From assembly GCF_003054265.1 (NCBI RefSeq), contig NZ_QBKT01000004.1, forward strand, positions 434,001 through 498,000: 64,000 bases of DNA, given 5' to 3'. This DNA comes from Kordia periserrulae (GTDB taxonomy: Bacteria > Bacteroidota > Bacteroidia > Flavobacteriales > Flavobacteriaceae). Every line of letters begins with the position of its first letter. Position 1 is the first letter of the stretch. Position numbers and translations under genes: made by a program. Below the pieces are notes generated by a model that was not told the origin of the DNA, ran no database searches, and saw nothing but the letters and a program-made list of their open reading frames with translations. Positions 57,501 to 64,000 of this stretch are shown here, piece after piece.

Positions 57501-58397
57501 AATTTCGTAAATACCATTTTGCGTAAGTGAGTTGTCATTATCGGCTTCGTGCGTATAATTTTTAATTACGTTTCCGTCTTCATCCAACACAAAAAGTCCC
57601 AATCGGTCTACCGCGACTAAAACTTTGTTGTAGGTATCAAAAGCTATTTTTCGGATTGCATAGGTTTTGTTTTCTATTTTGGAAAGTGTTTTTTGCGTCA
57701 GTTCGTCATGCTGTAATATGAACAACCCACCAACTTCCGTCCCAATCCAACATCTTCCTTGCTTGTCAATTGTAAAGTGAATAATATCTTGCTCGGTGAT
57801 AATTTTTTTCTCTACGGTTAGTGTTTTTGAAGATTGATTGTACGTAAAACTGAAAAAACCTTTAGAGGTTCCTGAATAAATTTTTCCGTCGTAAAATCGA
57901 ACTGTTTTATTTAGAATAATGTCTTTATGAAGAATTTCGGATGCAGTATTGTTCGCTAAATCATAGATTATAAAGCCAGAAGCCAAACCAATGATAAGTT
58001 GCTCGTCCGTAATTTTGTCGAATGATAAAAAAGTAGCGCCTTGCAGGGTAAAGAGTGTTGTAAAGGTGTCATATTCATACTCATATTTAAATAGAGTTCC
58101 GTTATGACTTATGAGATACAATTCGCCTTTTATATTTTTAATGGCAACAATTCCTCTACCAACAATGTCTTCGTTATTGGGAAACTCGTAATTTTTTAAG
58201 GCTGTTCCAGCATACTTTTTTAAACCTTGCTCCGTGCCTATCCAAAGATAGCCAAGACTGTCTTTTTCGATGGTATTTACCGTTGCATCTATGAATTCTT
58301 GTTTCGGGTCAATACGTTTTATTTGCTGACTATATGCCGTAAGACTGATAAGAAGTATGAGGGAAAACCAATACTTATTTGCATAATATTTTATCAT
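54594..58397 (-). CDS. Hybrid two-component system sensor/regulator (HTCS)
   Basis: The 1267-residue one-protein regulator senses a glycan fragment in the periplasm and activates the locus. It has a signal peptide ending TAYSQ, a large N-terminal two-component propeller (repeats with IWIGTKKGLYKF type segments), a Y_Y_Y domain (about 690-738), a membrane helix at 743-763, a HisKA domain with His786 in AHDIRTP, a HATPase domain (DNGIGIP and GTGIGLML), a receiver with Asp1072 in ITDIMMP, and an AraC HTH from about 1165. It sits between the sulfatase and the hydrolase-SusCD operon. The usual target is the SusC operon promoter. Confidence 0.95.
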   Translation of the reverse strand: MIKYYANKYWFSLILLISLTAYSQQIKRIDPKQEFIDATVNTIEKDSLGYLWIGTEQGLKKYAGTALKNYEFPNNEDIVGRGIVAIKNIKGELYLISHNGTLFKYEYEYDTFTTLFTLQGATFLSFDKITDEQLIIGLASGFIIYDLANNTASEILHKDIILNKTVRFYDGKIYSGTSKGFFSFTYNQSSKTLTVEKKIITEQDIIHFTIDKQGRCWIGTEVGGLFILQHDELTQKTLSKIENKTYAIRKIAFDTYNKVLVAVDRLGLFVLDEDGNVIKNYTHEADNDNSLTQNGIYEIYVDDTNAYWLGIQDGGLNIVYEKDSVFSNIFHIRDNNNSISNNSIRAIYEGADDALWFGTENGVSKLKEGNWVNYNKNPKLYNTAVLAINSFKDQLVLGTYGEGILALNDDVVTEVKLSEKLPLDFVFHINKFKNDLWIGASDGPLSHYKDGQLLNNYPMGVERFVVEGFDDIVYVASSAGLFEINNRNASFRRLAKDIFNSSNECYHLNFDRLNNCIWIGTKKGLYKFNLRTETVEAIGEKFRSQIRTVFSIQRDNQNNLYLSCLSGLWRYDIKKEIFRKFDSNDGLLIERFGFGATALLKDGRIAFGGPKGATIFNPLNLELDQPIQNIHIKNFTINGKEPDSTLLAKNINYTKTLQLPYDNNSISFNFEALKFHGATRNLFEWQLKGYDENVRYSYTDEKITYSNLEPGDYVLTYSGYNADGVKSDTKTISINIKKPFWKTYLAYAIYILTFFTIGYLMYRVSEANNRKKFNENKIKFFVDVAHDIRTPVSLIQLLVQQLHTQENTEESLKLIERNSQNLNEYVTQLLDFQKIDNKQLKLNISEIDLKDCLAKITSDFTPILNEKQITLQLKVKHLSVWFDVPKMRRIFYNIISNAIKYTGEGGQITISSFLDDKNLKISFKDNGIGIPEKQLDLIFKRFTRGTNVSNKGIPGTGIGLMLSKKIVELHGGKILLESKENEGSIFTVVLPNGKESYNSEDIIHEKSVGEETKDIDQFIAKNKLILLVEDNDELRQAVKTTLQDNFTIIEATNGKEGLLKALSKNPDLIITDIMMPVMDGKELCKLLKSNFKTSHIPVIMLTALADMEDKIKGLETGADSYVEKPLNVDILKATIKNLINSRENVRQILGDEEVTKNLTPDERFLSEVIDSIKDNITNKDFSIDTLCEMMGLSRSNLFRKLKGLIQMSPSDLILKIKLDKAEELMKQKRFTRISDIAYESGFHDPKYFSTLFKKHYNKTPKEFIDSL

Positions 58398-58442
58398 GTT
58401 TTAAAAATATTGTTTTTTTTTGAATGGGACACTTAATAACTT

Positions 58443-60044
58443 TTAATTATGAGGTTGTTCCACATGCTTCTGCATCTTTTTAGAATTCTTTTTTGTGTTT
58501 TCTCGAGCTTCGGAAAGTAAGCAATCAATAGAAGTGTACGAAAAGTTTTCTTCTTCCAGTTTTTTCTTTTTTGCTGAAGGCACTTGTGTTTTTAACCACC
58601 AATCTCTATCCGTGTTGTACTTGTATTTTAGTTTAAGTGCTTCCAATTCCTTACGAAGTTGTGCTTCAATCGCATCATATTCAGGGTCATTTATTAAATT
58701 GTTCATTTCACCTGGATCGTTTTCAAGATTGTACAACTCGTCAATATCATCTTCCAAAAAGGCATCCACAAGCTTGTATTTGTCATTTTTTATCGCCAGC
58801 ATATTAGGTCCTGCGTACGGATATTCATCATCCACATAATATTCAAACATAAAAGCATCTCGCCAGTTTTGCTCAGTGCCTGCTAATAGATTTACCATAC
58901 TTTCTCCTTGCATATAGCTTGGCTTTTCGATTCCTGCAAGTTCTAAAATTGTAGGTGCCAAATCAATATTTAGTGCATTCGAAGCAATCTTTGTGCCTGG
59001 CTTAATTTTTTCCGGATATCGTATCAACATCGGAATTTTCATTGAGTTTTCATACGCAATACGTTTGTCCCAATATCCGTGTTCGCCCATAAAATAACCG
59101 TTGTCACTACTGTAAATAATCACGGTATTGTCTAGTTCTCCCATTTCTTCTAAGGTAGCCAATACTTCTCCTAACGACTCATCTACCGCAAGTAAGCATT
59201 CTAATAGTTTTTTGAACTTATAGCCTTTGATCGGCCACGGTTTTGGTGCCAATGTATCTGACGGAATGTATTCTTTCCACTTGTGATCCCACGCTTTTAA
59301 ACGTTGCCATTCAGGTTTGCCCGCAAAATTCTCCAAGTGCTGATTGTACGGCGGCGTTGGTAAGGAATCGTTTTTAAAAATTTTGTTATGTCTCGGTGCG
59401 GGCGAATGATCTTCGTGAACGGCTTTATGCCACAAATTTAAGCTGAAAGGTTTGGTAGGATCTCTTTTTTCTTTGAGCCACGTGATTGCTTTGTCCGTAA
59501 GAATATCAGTCATATAGCCTTTTTCTTGATATTCTTTTCCGTTGTCGTTTACCATAGGATCGAAATACTCTCCTTGTCCAATAAAACTAAACCAATAATC
59601 AAAACCAGGTCTGATATGCTGTTCGTTTCTGTAATGCGCCATGTGTATTTTACCGACGTGCGCCGTTTGATAACCTGCGATTTGAAGGTGTGCATTGTAC
59701 GGTTGAAAATCTTTCCAATTAGGATCTACATGTTTGTTATTTTGATTTACGCCATGAATGTGCGGATAGGTTCCTGTTAAGAAGCTTGCTCTCGAAGGCG
59801 AACAGATGGATTGCGTTACATAGTAGTTTTCAAACTTTGCACCTTCATTAATCAGTCGCTGCATGTTGGGCGTTTTTAGGAACGGATAGCGTCCGCTGTC
59901 TTCCAAAGCATCAAAAGGTTGATCGTCTACCAAAATAAACAGAAAATTAGGTTGTTTTTTTCGAGGTGTTTCCACATTTTTATTTTTACAACTTGTCAAA
60001 ATAAAAGTCGAAATTATAAGTAATGTAAAAGATACATATTTCAT
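58443..60044 (-). CDS. S1-family sulfatase, lipoprotein
   Basis: The 533-residue enzyme should remove sulfate esters from a carbohydrate. A lipoprotein signal with ILTSC precedes FLFILVDDQP, the metal-binding start of the sulfatase fold. The signature CSPSRASFLTG holds the cysteine that is converted to formylglycine. Later blocks include AHVGKIHMAH, VIIYSSDNGYFMGEHG and a late GEMNNLINDPE. As a Cys-type enzyme it needs a formylglycine-generating enzyme encoded elsewhere. It is flanked by the symporter and the sensor, in the minus-strand operon. The sulfatase subfamily and substrate position are not known. Confidence 0.93.
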   Translation of the reverse strand: MKYVSFTLLIISTFILTSCKNKNVETPRKKQPNFLFILVDDQPFDALEDSGRYPFLKTPNMQRLINEGAKFENYYVTQSICSPSRASFLTGTYPHIHGVNQNNKHVDPNWKDFQPYNAHLQIAGYQTAHVGKIHMAHYRNEQHIRPGFDYWFSFIGQGEYFDPMVNDNGKEYQEKGYMTDILTDKAITWLKEKRDPTKPFSLNLWHKAVHEDHSPAPRHNKIFKNDSLPTPPYNQHLENFAGKPEWQRLKAWDHKWKEYIPSDTLAPKPWPIKGYKFKKLLECLLAVDESLGEVLATLEEMGELDNTVIIYSSDNGYFMGEHGYWDKRIAYENSMKIPMLIRYPEKIKPGTKIASNALNIDLAPTILELAGIEKPSYMQGESMVNLLAGTEQNWRDAFMFEYYVDDEYPYAGPNMLAIKNDKYKLVDAFLEDDIDELYNLENDPGEMNNLINDPEYDAIEAQLRKELEALKLKYKYNTDRDWWLKTQVPSAKKKKLEEENFSYTSIDCLLSEARENTKKNSKKMQKHVEQPHN

Positions 60045-60054
60045 AGTTATAGGT

Positions 60055-61683
60055 TTACCAGTACATAATTAATGTGATGAAACAAAACACAAGCAGCGCA
60101 AGAGACCAAAATCGGTAACTTTTCAATAGCGGAACACTTTTTAAACTCGCCGTTTCTTTTTTAAATTCACTCACAGAAAACACCAATCCTTCTGTTTTTT
60201 CAAGTGGTGGCTTTTTGGTTGCCAAACTCACTAGAACCATCACTAATAAGCTCCATAAAAAGTAGAACGGAACGGTAAGCAAAAAGTGAATATCTCCAAA
60301 AATAGAGTGTCCAACTTGTACAGAATATATGATATTGCCAATTCCTAAGGCGATTCCTGCCATTAAACCAGAAAAAGCGCCTACGGCATTGGTTCGTTTC
60401 CAAAAAATACCTAAAATGAAAGCTGCCACGATTGGCGGAGCCATGATTGAAAGCATTTCTTGGTAATATTTGAGCAATGTACCAAACTGTTTTCCAATTT
60501 GTGGTGCCCAAAATACGGCAATGACTAATACTGTTATGGACGCTATTTTACCAACTCTCACCTTCTTTTTTGAAGTACTGTGCGGTACCATTTTATCGTA
60601 AAAATCCATCGTGAAAAGTGTTGCCACAGAATTTAACAATCCGCTTAACGATGATGTAAGTGCCGCTACCATCGCCGCCATCATAAAGCCAATAAGCACA
60701 TTAGGCAGTAATTCCATGATAAGGTTCGGATAGACCATATCTGGTTTTGACAATCCTGGAAATAGGTCAATCGCCATAATCCCAGGAATGATGATAACGA
60801 ATAAGGTCAATACCGTTAGAAAACCTACCAACAACACTCCTTTTCTACCTTCATCTAGGTTTTTGGCAGTTAAAACACGTTGTACCAATTGTTGATTGTT
60901 TCCCCAGAAAAATAAGCCTAAAATCGGAATTCCTACCAACGCACCCAACCAAGGCACGGAAGAATCTTCCATAGGGCGAACCAATTTCATTAAAATATCT
61001 CCTTCTACTAAAAGTTGTTTTACGTACGCTGCGCCGCCATTATAGGTAGCATACAGCGTAAGCACGATTGAGCCGACCAATAGAAAGATTCCTTGCATTA
61101 AATCTACCCGAATTGCTGCCGACAATCCACCAGGAATGGTATATGCCGCCACTATAACGGCAAATATTACAGATAAGGTAAAGATAGAAACCTCTGGAAA
61201 TACTAATTTCATAACAATCGCAGCCGCGTAAAGCGAACCTGCTGCATCCAGAAAAATATTAACGATGATGGTAATGGCAGAAAAATAGTAACGAGAGGCA
61301 ACGTTGAATCGTTTTTCCAAAAATTCGGGAATCGTAAATATCTTTGATTTGATGTAAAACGGCAGTATAAACCATGCAAAAAATATCATAACGACTACCG
61401 ACACAAGGTTGTAATTGAATACCGCTATTCCTGTACTGTACGCATCGCCTGCCTGACCAATTAAGGTAGAACTTGAAATACTTGCTGCAAATAGCGAAAA
61501 TCCTATTACGGGCCACGTCATGCCTCTTCCCGCTAAGAAATACGATTTTTCATCTTTACTTTTACTATATCGTATCCCAAGGTATACAACAAACAAAAAG
61601 TATAAGACAATAATTAGTATATCGGCCCACGAGAGACCATTTACCCAACTTGGGCCTTCTGTTATAAAATTTCCTGATTGCAT
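60055..61683 (-). CDS. Sodium:solute symporter (SSS family), sugar-type
   Basis: From the ATG at 61683 the 542-residue membrane protein has about 14 helices, the SSS fold with the LeuT-type core. Recognisable segments are FLAGRGMTWPVIGFSLFAASISSSTLIGQAGD, which contains the sodium-site serines, and VRVGKIASITVLVIAVFW. It probably imports a monosaccharide or disaccharide into the cytoplasm. A longer frame from 61755 would overlap the GH130 gene by 55 bases and puts polar residues before helix 1, so it is rejected. It lies 17 bases after GH130 and 10 bases before the sulfatase. Confidence 0.9.
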   Translation of the reverse strand: MQSGNFITEGPSWVNGLSWADILIIVLYFLFVVYLGIRYSKSKDEKSYFLAGRGMTWPVIGFSLFAASISSSTLIGQAGDAYSTGIAVFNYNLVSVVVMIFFAWFILPFYIKSKIFTIPEFLEKRFNVASRYYFSAITIIVNIFLDAAGSLYAAAIVMKLVFPEVSIFTLSVIFAVIVAAYTIPGGLSAAIRVDLMQGIFLLVGSIVLTLYATYNGGAAYVKQLLVEGDILMKLVRPMEDSSVPWLGALVGIPILGLFFWGNNQQLVQRVLTAKNLDEGRKGVLLVGFLTVLTLFVIIIPGIMAIDLFPGLSKPDMVYPNLIMELLPNVLIGFMMAAMVAALTSSLSGLLNSVATLFTMDFYDKMVPHSTSKKKVRVGKIASITVLVIAVFWAPQIGKQFGTLLKYYQEMLSIMAPPIVAAFILGIFWKRTNAVGAFSGLMAGIALGIGNIIYSVQVGHSIFGDIHFLLTVPFYFLWSLLVMVLVSLATKKPPLEKTEGLVFSVSEFKKETASLKSVPLLKSYRFWSLALLVFCFITLIMYW

Positions 61684-61700
61684 AGTTTGTTGGTTTTTAG

Positions 61701-62726
61701 TTAAGAGTTTTGAGCCTCGCTCAATGTAAATTCTATCAGTTCGTTTACATTGCAAGTAGCCAATCCTATATATTTATCGGCACCTCCATAGTATACGTAT
61801 AGTGTATCGTCAACAATCATATTTCCGGTAGGAAATACACAGCCTTTATAATAGCCTTCAATCTCATAATCGAATTCTGGCTCCATGATGTAATCTTTTG
61901 TTCGTCCAATGACTTTGGTAGGATCATCATTATCTAACATCACCGCACCAACTCTGTAATATCCTAAACCTCCCTTTTCTACACCGTGGTATAACACCAA
62001 CCAACCTTTGTCGGTTTTAAGTGGTGGCGTACTACCTCCTACTTTTTCTTCCCAACCACCGTCAATTCCATCAATCAACAAATGGCTAGGTTCATTCCAT
62101 ACAAGCATGTCATCGCTAAAACGAATCCAAACTGCAGGGTTTTTGACACCATAGTGTTCACCAATCCACTCTTTCGGACGATGCAGCATTGCGTACTTAC
62201 CGTTTATTTTTTCGGGAAATAAGATGACGTCTCTATCATCAAGGTTTGAGTCGGTGATACGTCCAAGTTTAAGCCAGTTTTTAAAGTCTTTTGTCATCGC
62301 TAAAGCGGAATTTGCCATGTTCTTTTTGATGAAGTGAGGTGCATGCGCTCCATGATCTTCGGTCAATACCTCGTCGTGCGCAAATTTCCAGTATTGTCCT
62401 GGAGGAAATGGTCTAAAAGCATAGGTTACATAATAATAATCATCAAACTTCACAATTCTGGCATCTTCAATACATCCCATATCTGGTCCTTCTTCACTAG
62501 GTCCGAGTACAGGTTTATCGCTCATACGTTCAAAGTGATATCCATCGTCGCTTATGGCAAGTCCAAATCTTATAATATGTGCTTCATCGTCACCAGCAGC
62601 GCGGTATAACATATAAAATTTTCCTTCGTCGTAAAATACACCCGGATTGCACACTACAAGATTTTCCCAATCATTTTTTGGGTTGGGGCTGAGAATAGGG
62701 TTACCTTCAAATTTTTTTAGTTTCAT
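61701..62726 (-). CDS. GH130-family mannoside phosphorylase-like enzyme
   Basis: The 341-residue five-bladed propeller protein matches GH130 (former DUF377): it has NPGVFYDEGKFYMLYRA, SDDGYHFER, GCIEDARI (Asp88 as candidate catalytic acid), RDVILFPEKINGKYAMLHRP and DGGWEEKVGGSTPP. GH130 enzymes phosphorolyse or hydrolyse beta-1,4- or beta-1,2-linked mannosides; no signal peptide is present, so the enzyme is cytosolic, in line with phosphorolysis of imported disaccharide. It heads the minus-strand operon with the symporter, sulfatase and sensor. The exact linkage is not decided by the sequence. Confidence 0.93.
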   Translation of the reverse strand: MKLKKFEGNPILSPNPKNDWENLVVCNPGVFYDEGKFYMLYRAAGDDEAHIIRFGLAISDDGYHFERMSDKPVLGPSEEGPDMGCIEDARIVKFDDYYYVTYAFRPFPPGQYWKFAHDEVLTEDHGAHAPHFIKKNMANSALAMTKDFKNWLKLGRITDSNLDDRDVILFPEKINGKYAMLHRPKEWIGEHYGVKNPAVWIRFSDDMLVWNEPSHLLIDGIDGGWEEKVGGSTPPLKTDKGWLVLYHGVEKGGLGYYRVGAVMLDNDDPTKVIGRTKDYIMEPEFDYEIEGYYKGCVFPTGNMIVDDTLYVYYGGADKYIGLATCNVNELIEFTLSEAQNS

Positions 62727-63008
62727 TATCTAAAATCATGATTAGTTATAAAAACCCAATGATAATCCTAACTAAAAAAAAAGGGGTTTTAAATTTGGTC
62801 ATTCTACTAAAAATTATGGTCAGACAGTTATAAAACAATAGATTTTCGGTTGAATTTCACAGCGAATCTTACGATGAACAATTCCCCTACTTTTTTGCTC
62901 AATAAATCAACCCAACAACAGAATTAAAATTTTATTTTCGAAATTGTTGACGATTATATGTAACCTGAAAACAAAATTTACATAGTTAAACTTTAAAAAT
63001 TATCCCTT
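62727..63008. promoter_or_regulatory. Divergent promoter region between GH130 and sulfatase
   Basis: No gene is present. The spacer contains AGGGGTTTTAAA (62782-62793), nearly repeated in the other PUL spacer at 54475-54487, and the tract TGGTCAGACAG (62817-62827), with TGGTCAGA also occurring on the minus strand around 44378. No TAnnTTTG element is clear. It should carry both divergent promoters. Confidence 0.4.
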
Positions 63009-64000
63009 ATGCCTGTCAAGCAAATTTTATGTCTTTTTGCAATCATTAGTTTGATGTCTTGTAAAAAACAGCAACAAAAGACTGCAATAGAAAAGCCCAA
63101 CATCGTTTTTATTTTTACAGACGATCATGCTACGCAGGCTATTACGGCTTATAATGATCGTTTTAAAGATATTTCTCCGACTCCCAATATTGATCGTATT
63201 GCAAAAGAAGGCGCTATTCTACGCAATGCATTTAGCACTAATGCTATTTGCGGTCCGAGTCGCGCTGCCATTCTTACGGGAAAGTATAGTCATGTAAATG
63301 GATATTATAAAAATTACAGAGGCGGCCATTTTGACAATACGCAATGGAGTTATCCAAAAGCTTTACAAGAAAACGGTTATACAACGGCTCTTGTTGGCAA
63401 GTGGCATTTAGCCTCAGAACCCAAAGGTTTTGATTATTATAAATATCATATTGATCATGGTGAACAAGGCGTGTATTGGAATCCGACGTATAGTGAAAAC
63501 GGAACTGAAGTCAAAGAAGAAGGGTACGCAACCAATATTACGACAGATTTTGCATTGCAGTGGTTAGACAATAAAAATAATCAGGAGCCTTTCTGCCTTA
63601 TGCTCCAATACAAAGCTCCACATAGAGAATGGGCTCCTGATACTAAGTATGTAGATTTATTTGAAGATGAAACGCTACCATTTCCCGAAACTTTCAACGA
63701 TATGTACGAAGGTCGAGAGCAAACAGCAGGAAACACGCACATGACGATGGATTATCTAAATCGACGCGATCTCAAATTAGCAACACCAGAAGATTTAGAC
63801 AAAAAAGAATTGAGGAAATGGCTCGATTACGGAAATAAACCAAGACAAATAGCAACTCCAAACGACACGCTAAAAGGAGAAGCGTTACGACGTTGGAAAT
63901 ATCAACGCTATATAAAAGATTATTTGGCAACTATACGTTCAGTAGATGATAATATTGGACGCGTGCTTCAATACTTGAAAGATCACAATTTAGAGGAAAA
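63009..64000 (+). CDS. S1-family sulfatase (partial, C-terminus beyond right edge)
   Basis: The visible 330 residues start with a lipoprotein signal (MPVKQILCLFAIISLMSC) and continue IVFIFTDDHATQAI, the metal-binding start of the sulfatase fold. The signature CGPSRAAILTGKY supplies the cysteine to be converted to formylglycine, and LVGKWHLASEPKGFDYY follows. It differs clearly in sequence from the 58443-60044 sulfatase, so the two probably act on different sulfate positions of the same glycan. It is divergent to GH130 across a 282-base spacer. The stop is beyond the window. Confidence 0.92.
   Translation, partial: MPVKQILCLFAIISLMSCKKQQQKTAIEKPNIVFIFTDDHATQAITAYNDRFKDISPTPNIDRIAKEGAILRNAFSTNAICGPSRAAILTGKYSHVNGYYKNYRGGHFDNTQWSYPKALQENGYTTALVGKWHLASEPKGFDYYKYHIDHGEQGVYWNPTYSENGTEVKEEGYATNITTDFALQWLDNKNNQEPFCLMLQYKAPHREWAPDTKYVDLFEDETLPFPETFNDMYEGREQTAGNTHMTMDYLNRRDLKLATPEDLDKKELRKWLDYGNKPRQIATPNDTLKGEALRRWKYQRYIKDYLATIRSVDDNIGRVLQYLKDHNLEE

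Noticed and set aside
61684-61755. Symporter start at 61755 overlapping GH130
   Set aside because: The extension is polar, precedes helix 1 and overlaps the GH130 gene; the ATG at 61683 gives a normal symporter start.

Overview
The window looks like a chromosomal segment of a marine-type Flavobacteriaceae bacterium (Bacteroidota). The evidence is a SusC/SusD pair with a hybrid two-component regulator, three proteins ending in a type IX secretion (T9SS) C-terminal sorting domain, many lipoproteins with short lipoboxes, promoter elements of the TTG-N19-TAnnTTTG type, an AT-rich sequence, and flavobacterial gene neighbourhoods (parE-orf-parC, dapF-GNAT-mltG-DUF2279). The lanthipeptide-type precursor near 38.4 kb is the kind of gene I associate with Kordia and relatives, but the genus is only a guess. 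No rRNA, tRNA, IS element or CRISPR array was seen.

Layout. 1-5 kb: topoisomerase IV (parC cut by the left edge, a small membrane protein, parE). 5-8.3 kb: a secreted protein, a transglutaminase-fold lipoprotein and ychF. 8.3-10.6 kb: a repeat-rich spacer, then three small unrelated genes bordered by short complementary core sites and a shared 15-base motif, resembling an integrase-less gene-cassette array; the third encodes a helical protein with an RN-x3-H (HEPN-like) motif. 10.9-17.3 kb: cold-shock protein, cutC overlapping a GH2 beta-mannosidase lipoprotein, an M57-type metallopeptidase and a tandem pair of paralogous lipoproteins. 17.4-25 kb: LOG-family protein, prmC, a GNAT and a pentapeptide-repeat protein on the minus strand; ribD, HAD, EamA and YigZ on the plus strand; a GNAT plus HTH pair resembling a toxin-antitoxin unit; and a thioesterase. 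25-29.4 kb: dnaA, a low-molecular-weight phosphatase, a secreted GSDH-type dehydrogenase and a tetrapyrrole-methylase-family protein. 29.5-33 kb: a lysozyme-like protein, DUF2279, a strikingly short MltG-like protein, a GNAT and dapF. 33-42 kb: a DegP/HtrA protease, gap, a coiled-coil membrane protein coupled to trmD, an orphan lanthipeptide-like precursor, rplS and monomeric isocitrate dehydrogenase.

42-64 kb: this part is dominated by a polysaccharide utilisation locus. One minus-strand run encodes a GH130 mannoside-phosphorylase-type enzyme, a sodium/sugar symporter, an S1 sulfatase and a hybrid two-component sensor. A second run encodes three tandem paralogues of a putative GH-A-clan hydrolase that I cannot assign to a named family, followed by SusC and SusD. 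A divergent second sulfatase runs off the right edge. The gene set suggests uptake and degradation of a sulfated, possibly mannose-containing, marine glycan: surface and periplasmic hydrolases and sulfatases cut it, SusCD imports it, the sensor detects a released oligosaccharide, and GH130 and the symporter feed sugar to the cytoplasm. The three paralogous hydrolases, the cassette-like array, the orphan RiPP precursor and the truncated MltG are the parts most worth a second look.
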